Source: JAXFQS01 sp051892815
GTDB lineage: Bacteria > Verrucomicrobiota > Kiritimatiellia > RFP12 > DVOR01
DNA length: 32,782 bases
NCBI GenBank assembly: GCA_051892815.1
Contig: JBJFGP010000238.1
Span: 1-32,782 of the forward strand
Direction of reading: 5' to 3'
Shown: piece after piece, positions 7,319-15,804 of the stretch
Layout of the letters: the number at the start of each line of letters is the position of its first letter
Position numbering within the stretch: position 1 is the first letter of the stretch
The notes under the pieces: generated by a model
The model's database searches: none
Seen by the model: only the letters and a program-made list of their open reading frames with translations
Told to the model about the DNA's origin: nothing
Position numbers and translations under genes: made by a program

Positions 7319-9136
7319 CTATTTGTCCTCGACCGTGCGCGGAGCGGCGAAAATGGCCTTGAACTTCTCGGGGGCGAACTTGGGCACCCGGTCGTAGTAG
7401 TAGACCCCATTCTGCTCCTGCTCGACATCCGTCAACTGCGTGTAACAGAAGCCCGCCAAACGCTTCATTCCAAGGAGCAAATCGACCTCGTCCTTGAGAA
7501 TCTTGAAGAACTCTTCTTCGCTCTTGATGCCTGCGCCGTAGCCCCAGGTATTGTCCGCCGCATTCTTGCGTTCCGGGCCGACCCAGCCCAATCCGCCGAA
7601 CTCGTCGAGCACATAGGGCTGGCCCTGGTAGCGGTGGTAGACGACATCCTGCCAATGGCCGTGCATGCACCAGACCTTCCCTTCCGGCACATCGATTTCC
7701 TTGAGTTTCGGCGCCCGGCTGTAGTTGTGGATGGCCCAAATGTCGGTCATTGACATCAGGTCGCCGCTTGCCACATTGACCGGCCGGGTCGGGTCAATCA
7801 TCTTGGTCAACTGGTAGGCATCATTCTGCACCCGCTGGTGTTGGAGCAGGTTCCACGCATTCCAAGTTTCGTTAAAAGGAGTCCACGCGATAATGGAGGG
7901 ATGGTTGCGGTCCCGCTCGACAATTTCCGCCCACTCGGGGAGGAAATTGCGGGCAGACAAGGGGTCGTTGACATCCAACCCCCAACTCGAAGATTCGCCC
8001 CAGGTCAGGTAGCCAAGCTTGTCGGCCCAGTAGTGGAAGCGTTCCTCGAAAACCTTCTGGTGGAGCCTTGCGCCGTTGAAGCCCGCAGCCATGGAAAGTT
8101 CAATATCCTTCCTAAGCGCGGCATCGCTCGGTGCCGTCCAGATGCCGTCGGGATAGAAACCCTGGTCGAGGACGAGGCGAAGGAAACAGGGCTCGTTGTT
8201 GATGCAAATCCGCCCGTTGGTTATCGAGACTTTGCGCAGTCCGGCATAACTCTTGACCGTGTCGAGCACCTTGCCGTCGGGGGCGACGACTTCAAAGAGC
8301 ACCTCGTAGAGGTAGGGCTTGCCCGGCCGCCAAAGTTGGGGATTTTTGAGGTCGGCGATTGCCGGGACGCCGGAGAGGGCCTTGGCTTCGGCAACGGCGG
8401 CGACTTGCCCGTCTTCGCCCTTGACGGTGGCGCGGAAGGTGGCGGCGGGCTGGCTATCGCTCCAGAAGGCTGGTGTGAAGATGAAGCGCGAACCGTCGAC
8501 ATCGGGGACGATCTGGCATTGCTTGATTCCGGCCGGGTGGACGGCTTCGAGCCAGACGGTCTGCCAGATGCCGGTGGTGCGGGTGTAATGGCAGCCGGCG
8601 GACTTGAAGTGGGAACTCTGTTTGCCGCGGGGCTGGTGGCTTTCGCCCCGGGTCGTATCCTTGACGCGCACAACGAGGTCGTAACTCTTGCCGGGCTGTG
8701 CATAGGCGGTCAAGTCGACGGTGAAGGAGGAGGTGCCGCCGAAGTGGAAGGCGACGGACTTGCCGTCGAGGTAGATTTCGCTCTCGTAGTCGACGGCGCC
8801 GAAATGGAGGAGAATCTTCTTGCCTTTCCAGGCGGCAGGAAGGTCGAGTTTGCGGTGGTACCACATCGCGGGGATGAAGTCTTTGTGGCCGACGCCGGAG
8901 AGGCTCGATTCGGGGCAGAAGGGGACGGTGATGCGCTGGGCGAAGCCGTTGCTGCGGTAGAGTTCGCGCCCGGCGTCGCACCCGGATTGGCCGAAGTCGA
9001 AGGTGTAGGTCCAGGCATCGCCGTTGAGGTTGATCCAGTCGGCGCGCTCGAATTGCGGGCGGGGATGTTCGGGGCGGGGGATGCCGGAGAAGGCCATCGT
9101 CGCGCAGAGCAGCGCGGTGGCGGTGACAAGTTTCAT
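7319..9136 (-). CDS. Secreted glycoside hydrolase family 2 protein (beta-galactosidase/beta-glucuronidase-like)
   Basis: The protein has 605 residues. The frame is open upstream to 9652, but the start at 9136 has AGGAGG at ideal spacing and begins a signal peptide (MKLVTATALLCATMAFSG). The GH2 order is present: a sugar-binding jelly roll (about 25-200, with the GKQSSHFKSAGCHYTRTTGI pattern), an immunoglobulin-like domain (about 200-300) and a TIM barrel (about 305-600). Catalytic residues by family comparison are the acid/base E423 in TPFNETWN and the nucleophile E512 in VLDEFGG. Exo-beta-glycosidase activity is expected; galactose, glucuronate or mannose specificity cannot be fixed. It is short for the family, lacking the extra C-terminal domains. 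It lies 32 bases after the SGNH-GH43 gene and probably shares its transcript. Confidence 0.93.
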   Translation of the reverse strand: MKLVTATALLCATMAFSGIPRPEHPRPQFERADWINLNGDAWTYTFDFGQSGCDAGRELYRSNGFAQRITVPFCPESSLSGVGHKDFIPAMWYHRKLDLPAAWKGKKILLHFGAVDYESEIYLDGKSVAFHFGGTSSFTVDLTAYAQPGKSYDLVVRVKDTTRGESHQPRGKQSSHFKSAGCHYTRTTGIWQTVWLEAVHPAGIKQCQIVPDVDGSRFIFTPAFWSDSQPAATFRATVKGEDGQVAAVAEAKALSGVPAIADLKNPQLWRPGKPYLYEVLFEVVAPDGKVLDTVKSYAGLRKVSITNGRICINNEPCFLRLVLDQGFYPDGIWTAPSDAALRKDIELSMAAGFNGARLHQKVFEERFHYWADKLGYLTWGESSSWGLDVNDPLSARNFLPEWAEIVERDRNHPSIIAWTPFNETWNAWNLLQHQRVQNDAYQLTKMIDPTRPVNVASGDLMSMTDIWAIHNYSRAPKLKEIDVPEGKVWCMHGHWQDVVYHRYQGQPYVLDEFGGLGWVGPERKNAADNTWGYGAGIKSEEEFFKILKDEVDLLLGMKRLAGFCYTQLTDVEQEQNGVYYYDRVPKFAPEKFKAIFAAPRTVEDK

Positions 9137-9168
9137 AGTTGGGAGTCCTCCTGGTGGGTGTTTAGGAT

Positions 9169-11406
9169 TCAGCGCGACATCTTGACAGGAAGTATGTCGC
9201 CTTGTTCGTTGAAAATGAGGCGGTCGATACACACCTCTCGGTGGTTGCCGTCGTGACCTCCGATGGGGCGGCGGTGGTAGCAGATGTACCATTCGTCGTC
9301 GGCTCCGGCCTTCTTGATGACGGAGTGGTGCCCGGCGCCGGTGGCAATCTCGGGCTGGTTGGTCAAGACGGCGCCTTTGAACTCGAACGGGCCCAACGGG
9401 CTCTTTCCGACGGAGTAGTTCACGCGGTAGCTCGCATCCGTCCAGTTGCCGTGGGAGTACATGAAATACCAGAGCCCCTTGCGCTCGAAGAGGACGGGAC
9501 CTTCGGTGTATTCTTTCGGGGTGAAGGGCTTCCAGAGCGCGCCGTCCGGGAAAGGCACGAGACTCTTGAAATCGTCCGCCAGGCGCACGAGATTGCACCG
9601 ACCCCAGCCGCCGTAAGCCATATACCACGAGCCCTCGTAGCAGAAAACGCACTGGTCAATCGGCTGCGCGCCGTTCCAAAAATGGTCAACCAGCGGCTTG
9701 CCGATAAGGTCGCGGTAGGGGCCTTCGGGTCGGTCGGCCACGGCCACTCCGATACCGCCATACTTCGGGTGTCCAAAGGCGCGCGGAGTCAGATTGGGAA
9801 GGTACCGGAGTTCGCGCCAGTTGGGCACCTTGTCGCTCTCGACCGGATAGGGATCGTTGGCGGAGAAAAAGAGGTAATAGCGGCCATCCTTCTCGACCGC
9901 ATCAGGCGCCCAAATGGCAGAGTGTGCCCAGGAGATTTGGTCGGCGGCGAGGATGTTCTTGTGGCGAGTCCAGCGACGCAAATCCTTGGAAGAGAAGCAG
10001 TTCAAATAGGTCTGCTCGGAGAATGGGCGGGAAGCCGTCGGATAAATCCAGTAGGTCGAACCATAGAGACGGATTTGCGGATCGGCATACCATCCTGGAA
10101 AGCGAGGGTTCGCCGCATCGGACGCGACCTCGAACAAATCCATCAGCGCATCGGCGAAGAATCCCATCCCCTCCGCATCGGGATGATTGATATTGTTGAC
10201 CAGCAAAGGCAGGTACGGCCGCCCCTCGCGCCACAAATGTCCCCACCGCAAGCCAGGTACCGCACGGGCAATATTGTGCCTATCCGCAAAGGCCTCTTGA
10301 CGCTTGACCAGGTCGCGCGTGTCGGCATCGAAACGGCATCCTGTGGTCGAACCCATCCACTCGGGCATTGAAAAGTGCGGGGAGAGAATAATCCACTCGA
10401 TTCCCTGTGCCCCAAAGGCCCGGCGGATCGTTTCGTAAGTACGCTCGAACTCAGCCTTGCTCATCCAAGTGTCGTTGATGAACTCGCTGATGACCAGATC
10501 GGGCTTGTGGGCAAGCACGGAGAGGTTGAAGTTATGGCTGGCGTCAGATTCTTCCGGCGCGTTGAGAAAGTCGATTGTACGCCGCCCGCCCCAGCCGTTG
10601 GAAACGAGTTCGATCTCGGCTTTCGGGAAACGCTTGCGTAGCCTCCCGACAAACTGGTTCTGCCACTTGTCCCGCTCGGGAAGGTAGACGCATTCGGTGA
10701 CGGAATCGCCCCAGGCAAGTATCTTGATCTTTTCGCCCTGCAGGAGTTTTTCATAGGTACGCGGGCACTTGAAGCGAATGTCGCCGACGCCGAAACGGGT
10801 GGCTTGGGAGGGCTCTTCGAGCTTGGGGAAAAGGGCCTTGTCGTCAAGGCGGGAAATGCCGGCGTAGAGGTAAACGGTGCCGAGAAAGGTCTTGCCGCCA
10901 AGGTCGGGCATTGCCGGCACAGATACCTGATCCTTGCCGCGCAGGAGTTCGAGGCGCTCGCCGCTACGAACGATGGCGTCGATGCGGCAGGCACGGTAGG
11001 CGTAGTCGACCAGCACCTGGGGATTCGGTTCGAGCCGACCGCCTTTGAGGTAGCCTACGACGCCGAGTCTTTCATCCATTTCCCAGTCTACGCCGCGTTG
11101 GCAGGTGCCGCCATCTGGGGTAGACACCTTGACGCTCTGGGGGATGATGGCTCCTGCGACGCTGCATTCCTGGGCGCTGATGGCTTTGAGGTGTGTTCCC
11201 CGGGCCTGTTCCCACGCATTGGGGCTCCACGGTTTCAGGCGTGCGGGCTCGGCGGTGATGTGGCGGACAGCGGGGCGTTCGATGTCGAAAGTCTGCTCGA
11301 TTCCGTCGCATTCGACGCGAAGTTTCCAGTCGCCCACGGGGGTGAATCGCGGGGCGGCAAAGAGGGCCAAGGGTAGGGCGAAAAGGGTCAAAAGAGTGGT
11401 TCTCAC
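9169..11406 (-). CDS. Secreted two-enzyme fusion: SGNH/GDSL hydrolase plus GH43-type five-bladed propeller
   Basis: The protein has 745 residues, starts with GTG at 11406 (AAGGA upstream) and has a signal peptide (MRTTLLTLFALPLALFA). An N-terminal beta domain covers about 20-205. Residues 225-430 form an SGNH hydrolase: block I AWGDSVTE with S235, block II SNGWGG, block III EFIND with N311, and block V NNINHPD with H408. The residue three before H408, usually Asp, is Asn405. Residues 435-740 form a GH43-like propeller with the expected base D442 (YADPQI), pKa-tuning D502 (IWAPDA) and acid E635 (YTEGP). The architecture suggests de-esterification coupled to hydrolysis of an acylated glycan, for example acetylated or feruloylated arabinoxylan or pectin side chains; this is inference. 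It is 6 bases after the small membrane protein gene. Confidence 0.9.
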   Translation of the reverse strand: MRTTLLTLFALPLALFAAPRFTPVGDWKLRVECDGIEQTFDIERPAVRHITAEPARLKPWSPNAWEQARGTHLKAISAQECSVAGAIIPQSVKVSTPDGGTCQRGVDWEMDERLGVVGYLKGGRLEPNPQVLVDYAYRACRIDAIVRSGERLELLRGKDQVSVPAMPDLGGKTFLGTVYLYAGISRLDDKALFPKLEEPSQATRFGVGDIRFKCPRTYEKLLQGEKIKILAWGDSVTECVYLPERDKWQNQFVGRLRKRFPKAEIELVSNGWGGRRTIDFLNAPEESDASHNFNLSVLAHKPDLVISEFINDTWMSKAEFERTYETIRRAFGAQGIEWIILSPHFSMPEWMGSTTGCRFDADTRDLVKRQEAFADRHNIARAVPGLRWGHLWREGRPYLPLLVNNINHPDAEGMGFFADALMDLFEVASDAANPRFPGWYADPQIRLYGSTYWIYPTASRPFSEQTYLNCFSSKDLRRWTRHKNILAADQISWAHSAIWAPDAVEKDGRYYLFFSANDPYPVESDKVPNWRELRYLPNLTPRAFGHPKYGGIGVAVADRPEGPYRDLIGKPLVDHFWNGAQPIDQCVFCYEGSWYMAYGGWGRCNLVRLADDFKSLVPFPDGALWKPFTPKEYTEGPVLFERKGLWYFMYSHGNWTDASYRVNYSVGKSPLGPFEFKGAVLTNQPEIATGAGHHSVIKKAGADDEWYICYHRRPIGGHDGNHREVCIDRLIFNEQGDILPVKMSR

Positions 11407-11412
11407 GGGGTG

Positions 11413-11691
11413 TCAATCCTTGCTGCCGAGTCGGTCGACGCCTAGCCAAATCCAGTACGCCAGCGCACCCCAGCCGAGGAGGGCGAGGGCGTAGGCAATG
11501 GGGGGGGCTCCTGCGTTGACGGGGTTGGCGGCGAAGCGCGTAGTCCAGTCGGGGATGTCGGTATAATAATATTGTCCGCAGCCGAAGTCAAGCCCATCCA
11601 TCAAACCCGCGCCGCGAACCATCAGAATGGCGGCGAAGAGGGTGGCGGCTGCCATCGCGAGGGCGGTGAGAAGGGTTATCGGGCGGGGCAT
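11413..11691 (-). CDS. Small two-helix membrane protein in the YeiH operon
   Basis: This 92-residue protein has two hydrophobic segments, about residues 7-27 and 66-84, joined by a polar loop containing DFGCGQYYYTDIPDW. It ends in a charged GVDRLGSKD tail. The gene begins 6 bases after the YeiH-type gene and ends 6 bases before the SGNH-GH43 gene, so it is very probably part of that transcript and translated by coupling, since no Shine-Dalgarno sequence is visible. I do not recognise a named family. Its position suggests an accessory subunit of the transporter, but this is only inference. Confidence 0.75.
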   Translation of the reverse strand: MPRPITLLTALAMAAATLFAAILMVRGAGLMDGLDFGCGQYYYTDIPDWTTRFAANPVNAGAPPIAYALALLGWGALAYWIWLGVDRLGSKD

Positions 11692-11697
11692 TGGCGG

Positions 11698-13089
11698 CTA
11701 GGCGGCGAGGACGGGGACGGGAAAGAGGCGGCCGCTCAGCAGGAGCCAGCAGACGAGGAAGGTTAGGATGAGGTTGAAGACCTGCCCGACGATGTAGAGC
11801 TGGAAGGGTTTGCCGCCCTGAACCTGGGAGCAGAGTTCCTTGAAGTTGGTTTCCAGCCCGATGGAGGTGAAGGCGAGGGCGAAGGCCCAGTTCTGGAATT
11901 CTTTCAGGCTTTTGATGATTTCCTTGGTTGCGCCTTCGCCGCAGGCGGGTATCATAATGAAGGAGAAGATGAGCGAGGCGACGACGAAACCGAGGATGAA
12001 TTTGGGGAATCGCTGCCAAATTTCGCCGATGCCGACGGCGCCTTTTGCGGAGGGATCGCGGTCAACGCGGGCGGTGAAGAAGATGGCGATGGCGAGGGCG
12101 ACGAAGCCGATGAGGACATTCTGAATCATTTTGACGAGGGCGGCGACCTGTCCGCCGAGATCGCCCAGGGCCTGTCCCGCCAAAACGACCGCTCCGGTGG
12201 AGTCGACGGTGCCGCCGATCCACGCGCCGCCGATCATCGGGTCTACCTGCACGAGTTTGATGAAGAAGGGCATGCCGACCATCATCAGCACGGTAAAGAT
12301 GAGCGAGGTACCAACCGCGAAGGCGAGGTCGGAGCGCTTGGCACGGGCGGCCGCGGCGGCCGCGATGGCGGCGGATGTGCCACAGACGGAGGTGGCGGCG
12401 GCTATGGTGATGACGAGGGATTTCTCGCGCATCTTGAGCAGGCGGGTGCCGAACCACCACATGAAGATGATGACCACGGGGGTCACGCCCCAGGCGATTC
12501 CGAGCCCGTAGAGTCCAAACTTCTGGATGTTGCCGAAGAGGACTTGCGCGCCGAGGATGACGAGCCCGGTCTTGATGTAGAATTCGGTGCGCAGGGCGGG
12601 CTTGAGCCAGGTTGGGACTTTGACGGTATTGCTCACGAGAAGCCCCAGTAGCAGCGCCCAAAAGGCGTATTCGAGGTAGCGGTTGAAGGTGAACTCCGCC
12701 GAGAGCACGCGCACCACCGTGACAAGCGCGAAGAGCCCCGTAAACGCCACCAGAAAGCGTCCCGCGGGTTTGCGCTCAAGCCAGTTGCCGACGGTGAAGA
12801 TGGCCGCCAGCGAAAGGTAGGTCAGAATCAGTTTCGCCGCCAGCGGGCGGGTGAAAATCCCCAGCAGGGCGCAGGCTTTCCCCGGGTGCGCCGCGACCTC
12901 GGAAGGGAAGCCCCAAGTGGCGAACTTCGCGGCGGAAAAGTCGAACCCGCCCGTCAAGACGCCCGTCGCCGCCGTGCCAATAATCAAGAACGCCCCCCAG
13001 ATGGAGAGCCAATCCTCCTTGCTCCACAAATCGCGCCACTTGAAGCGCTCCGCGACGACGACATCCTCCTGACTCTGCTGACTGGACAT
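11698..13089 (-). CDS. yeiH: YeiH/UPF0324 family putative sulfate (or sulfite) exporter
   Basis: The protein has 463 residues. The ATG at 13089 with AGGAG upstream is preferred over an in-frame start at 13185. It is a polytopic membrane protein with about ten to twelve hydrophobic segments. YeiH-family signatures are present in order: LRTEFYIKTGLVILGA, SVCGTSAAIAAAAA, IGGTVDSTGAVVLAG and GLETNFKEL. Family members are annotated as putative sulfate exporters and some occur with sulfonate catabolism genes; transport has been little tested. A hydrophilic N-terminal stretch of about 25 residues precedes the first helix. It is the first gene of a probable operon continuing into the 92-residue membrane protein, SGNH-GH43 and GH2 genes, and a promoter lies upstream. 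Plus-strand base composition switches from C-rich to G-rich inside the gene. Confidence 0.88.
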   Translation of the reverse strand: MSSQQSQEDVVVAERFKWRDLWSKEDWLSIWGAFLIIGTAATGVLTGGFDFSAAKFATWGFPSEVAAHPGKACALLGIFTRPLAAKLILTYLSLAAIFTVGNWLERKPAGRFLVAFTGLFALVTVVRVLSAEFTFNRYLEYAFWALLLGLLVSNTVKVPTWLKPALRTEFYIKTGLVILGAQVLFGNIQKFGLYGLGIAWGVTPVVIIFMWWFGTRLLKMREKSLVITIAAATSVCGTSAAIAAAAAARAKRSDLAFAVGTSLIFTVLMMVGMPFFIKLVQVDPMIGGAWIGGTVDSTGAVVLAGQALGDLGGQVAALVKMIQNVLIGFVALAIAIFFTARVDRDPSAKGAVGIGEIWQRFPKFILGFVVASLIFSFIMIPACGEGATKEIIKSLKEFQNWAFALAFTSIGLETNFKELCSQVQGGKPFQLYIVGQVFNLILTFLVCWLLLSGRLFPVPVLAA

Positions 13090-13129
13090 AGAACTCCTGT
13101 AGTGAAATTGAAAGAAAGACCTCGCCTCC

Positions 13130-13158
13130 ACTCTACCATATCGGCCGCGGCTTTTCAA
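13130..13158 (-). promoter_or_regulatory. Sigma-70-type promoter candidate for the YeiH operon
   Basis: On the minus strand TTGAAA (13158-13153) and TAGAGT (13135-13130) are 17 bases apart, giving a leader of about 35 bases with AGGAG before the ATG. It faces away from the DUF4838 promoter about 115 bases away. Confidence 0.5.
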
Positions 13159-13271
13159 ACAAAATCCCCTTCCCCAACACGCCACACTCCCTTACTCCTT
13201 ATATACGGGGCGACGCCTCGCCAGCCGTTCCCGCCGGCGCGCAAATCCTGCCCGAGAACGCCCCCCGAGAC

Positions 13272-13300
13272 TTGACACCAAAGGGAGGATATGGTAGATT
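13272..13300 (+). promoter_or_regulatory. Sigma-70-type promoter candidate for the DUF4838 gene
   Basis: A perfect TTGACA (13272-13277) and TAGATT (13295-13300) are separated by 17 bases. Transcription would start near 13307, about 26 bases before the GTG start, with GAAAGG (13320-13325) as the ribosome binding site. Confidence 0.6.
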
Positions 13301-13332
13301 CCAAATAGGGTATGTCATAGAAAGGTATTGTC

Positions 13333-15624
13333 GTGAAGACTATGCTCGTTATGTTGCTTGCGGCCGCCGCCATCTGCGCCCACGGCCGCGAATTGACGCT
13401 CGCCAAGGCGGGCGAAAAAGAGGCCCGGTGCGTCATCGTCGCACCACAAACCAAAGACCCCAGGCTCAAAGCCTCCCTCGCAGACCTCACCCGCTGCCTC
13501 GAACAGGTCACCGGACGGAAAATCGAAACCGTCCAGACCCCCGAAGAGGCAAAAGGCCGCATCCCCATCTGCATCGGAGAGACCGCCCGCAAACGCTTCG
13601 GCCCCTGCACCGCCAAAGCCCCCTTCGGACAAGGTCTGCGCATCGTCGCCGGCCCCAAAGGCATCGGTCTCTACGGCGAAACCGAACTAGCCGACTCCTA
13701 CGCCGTCTACACCTTCCTCGACGACATCGGGTGCCGCTGGTACTTCCCCTCCGAACTAGGCGAAGAACTCCCCCGCAAGCCCAACCTCACCTACCCCGTC
13801 CAAGACCGCGCCCTCGCCCCCTACACCTACGCCCGCCTCCCGAACGGCTACGGGTACGACGACGACTGCCTGCGCCGCAACCGCGCCGGAGGCCCAAAAG
13901 TCCCCACCCAACACTGCCTCGAAGCCTATGTCAAGGACGACATCAAAAACCACCCCGAATGGGTCGCCCAGTACGCCGACGGCAAGCCCATGCCGGGCCG
14001 CCTCAAATGGAGCAGCCGCCCCCTCGCCAACCGTATCGGCGAAGTCATCGCCGAACGCCAAACCAAACGCCCCCAACCCTTCTGGTGCCTCTCGCCCAAC
14101 GACGGCGCCAGGTTCGACGAATCGCCGGAAGACAAAGCACTCGATGCCGGCGACTTCGACCCCACATTCCAGACAACCTCCCTCACAGACCGCATCCTCG
14201 TCTTCTACAACCGCATAGTCGAACGCGCCCTGAAAGACCATCCAGACCTCCACTTCTGCGCCTTGGCCTACGTCCAATACACACGCCCCCCCGTGCGCGA
14301 AAAGCCCCACCAGCGCCTCGTGATCCAAATCGCCCCCATCACCTACTCCCGCGCACACCCCATGTCCATGGATACCGTTCCCGACAACGACTCCCTGCGC
14401 CACATCGTGGAGGGCTGGGGCGCGAAATCCGATGCCGTCTCCTACTACTTCTACGGCTACTTCCTGGCCGCCCCCGAGACCACTTTCCCCTGCTTCCGCA
14501 AGTGGGTCGGTGACCTCCAAGCCATCTACAAGAAAGGCTCCTGCCGCTACTGGCAACCCGAAACTGCGGGGAACAATGAGTTCTTCGCGCCGGCCAACTG
14601 GATGGCTATGCGCATGGCCTGGGATCCGCACCAGGATCCCTGGAAACTGCTCAGGGAGGCGTGCGACGGGCTCTATGGCGCGGCCTCGGGGAGCATGTGG
14701 GAGTTCTTCGACAAGGTTGACCGGATTTGGGTCGAGACGCCGGAATATTCGGGGGCCGCTTGGGGGCACCTGCGGCGGTTTACGCCGGAAAGGACGGTGC
14801 CGCTCTGGAAGCTACTGGAGCGTGCGGAGCGCGAGGTGGAAGGGGACCCGAAGAAACTTGAGCGGGTGCGGCTGGCGAAAGCATCGTGGAAGGTGACGCT
14901 CGACTTCGTCCGGCTGCGTCGGGAACTTGCGGACGGGGCTTGGAAGGGCCTTGGCGCGCGGTCGGAAAGTTGGCTCGACTTCGTGGGAACCCATGCCAGG
15001 AAATACAAGGATGCGAAGTGTTTCGCCTCCTGCTGGTGGAACAAGAAGAGTTTCTCCTTCGCGGCCGACTACTACGGATGGTTCTACCGCCGGACGCACG
15101 AGAGTGCCGACGCTCTATCGACCAATTCGACGCTCCTGATCAAGGCCCCTTTGCGCCAATTCGCCTACCAGGCCTGCACCAACGGGGTGGACTCGTCGGT
15201 ACGCCCCGCGACTGCCGCCGAAGCGAAACTCTGGCCGAAGACGGATGCCGCAATCGAGACCTGGTCCTCCCTTGGTCTGCACAACCACATGGGCTCGATG
15301 CGCTACCGGGCTGAGGTGGAAATCCCCTCGATTCCCGCCGGCAAACCGCTTCGCATCTGGGTTGCCTCGACCGACGGCGGGCTGGCGGCGTGGTGCAACG
15401 GCAAGCGGCTCCAAGGCTGGCCGGAGAAGGCTCCCGGCGACCATACGCCCGACAAGCCAGGCGACTTCCCCGGTTGGTTCGGGCGCCCCGTGCTCTTCGA
15501 CGCTACGGGGGTGCTTCGCCCCGGCAAAAATGTTCTCGACTTCTACGCCACGCGCGGCCAGGGACCCAATGAAATCGGCACCGGCGGCATCATGGGCCCC
15601 GTAACCCTCTTCGCCGAGAAATAG
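13333..15624 (+). CDS. Secreted DUF4838 family glycan-active protein
   Basis: The protein has 763 residues and begins with GTG and a signal peptide (MKTMLVMLLAAAAICAHG). Residues about 20-130 resemble the alpha-glucuronidase (GH67) N-terminal domain. The DUF4838 hallmark DDIGCRWYFPSELGEELPRK follows at about 135-155, and then a TIM-barrel-like region to about 440 with FWCLSPNDG. A helical region (about 450-610) is followed by a C-terminal jelly-roll-like domain (about 640-763, with LRIWVASTDGGLAAWCNGKR). DUF4838 proteins are common in PVC and Bacteroidota polysaccharide loci, and an alpha-glucuronidase or hexosaminidase-like role has been suggested from fold. Catalytic residues are not identified here. 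The gene is monocistronic: its own promoter precedes it and a hairpin terminator follows. Base composition shifts sharply from C-rich to G-rich near 14560-14640 without loss of frame. Confidence 0.87.
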   Translation: MKTMLVMLLAAAAICAHGRELTLAKAGEKEARCVIVAPQTKDPRLKASLADLTRCLEQVTGRKIETVQTPEEAKGRIPICIGETARKRFGPCTAKAPFGQGLRIVAGPKGIGLYGETELADSYAVYTFLDDIGCRWYFPSELGEELPRKPNLTYPVQDRALAPYTYARLPNGYGYDDDCLRRNRAGGPKVPTQHCLEAYVKDDIKNHPEWVAQYADGKPMPGRLKWSSRPLANRIGEVIAERQTKRPQPFWCLSPNDGARFDESPEDKALDAGDFDPTFQTTSLTDRILVFYNRIVERALKDHPDLHFCALAYVQYTRPPVREKPHQRLVIQIAPITYSRAHPMSMDTVPDNDSLRHIVEGWGAKSDAVSYYFYGYFLAAPETTFPCFRKWVGDLQAIYKKGSCRYWQPETAGNNEFFAPANWMAMRMAWDPHQDPWKLLREACDGLYGAASGSMWEFFDKVDRIWVETPEYSGAAWGHLRRFTPERTVPLWKLLERAEREVEGDPKKLERVRLAKASWKVTLDFVRLRRELADGAWKGLGARSESWLDFVGTHARKYKDAKCFASCWWNKKSFSFAADYYGWFYRRTHESADALSTNSTLLIKAPLRQFAYQACTNGVDSSVRPATAAEAKLWPKTDAAIETWSSLGLHNHMGSMRYRAEVEIPSIPAGKPLRIWVASTDGGLAAWCNGKRLQGWPEKAPGDHTPDKPGDFPGWFGRPVLFDATGVLRPGKNVLDFYATRGQGPNEIGTGGIMGPVTLFAEK

Positions 15625-15648
15625 CCCGCCCCTACGCATCCGTGCGCC

Positions 15649-15690
15649 GCGCCGTACCAAGGATCCGCCTTGCGGCACGGCGCTTTTTCT
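15649..15690 (+). terminator. Rho-independent terminator after the DUF4838 gene
   Basis: GCGCCGT-ACC-AAGG (15649-15662) pairs with CCTT-GC-GGC-ACGGCGC (15668-15683), with one mismatch and a two-base bulge around a five-base loop. A run of five T residues (15684-15688) follows. It lies 25 bases past the stop codon. Its 3' arm and T-run overlap the nrdR promoter. Confidence 0.8.
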
Positions 15691-15698
15691 GCTATACT
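15670..15698 (+). promoter_or_regulatory. Extended -10 promoter candidate for nrdR
   Basis: TTGCGG (15670-15675) and TATACT (15693-15698) are 17 bases apart, and the -10 box is preceded by TGC, making an extended -10. The -35 box and spacer lie within the 3' arm and T-run of the terminator. The predicted leader is about 100 bases and holds an inverted repeat (15743-15779). Confidence 0.6.
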
Positions 15699-15715
15699 CC
15701 TGCCAACCACCGAGG

Positions 15716-15780
15716 GCAGAAGGTAGGCACCTCCGCCCCCCGTTCTTGCCTACCTCCCGCCCCCGTTGATTGGCAGGAAT
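15716..15780. repeat. Intergenic GCCTACCT repeat, copy A
   Basis: AGGTAGGCACCT (15721-15732) is the reverse complement of AGGTGCCTACCT found in copies B, C and D. It is flanked by a C-run. A second TGCCTACCT follows at 15748-15756. TTCTTGCC (15743-15750) and GGCAGGAA (15772-15779) can pair with one G-T wobble to form a stem in the nrdR leader. The same stem occurs in copy B. Confidence 0.6.
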
Positions 15781-15804
15781 CCACCCCAAAGGAACCCACC
15801 TCCC

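Noticed and set aside
6128..10371. Plus-strand open frames of 541, 472 and 389 codons opposite the nucleoside hydrolase, GH2 and SGNH-GH43 genes
   Set aside because: They are mirror frames of conserved enzymes, with low-complexity glycine/valine-rich translations and no motifs.
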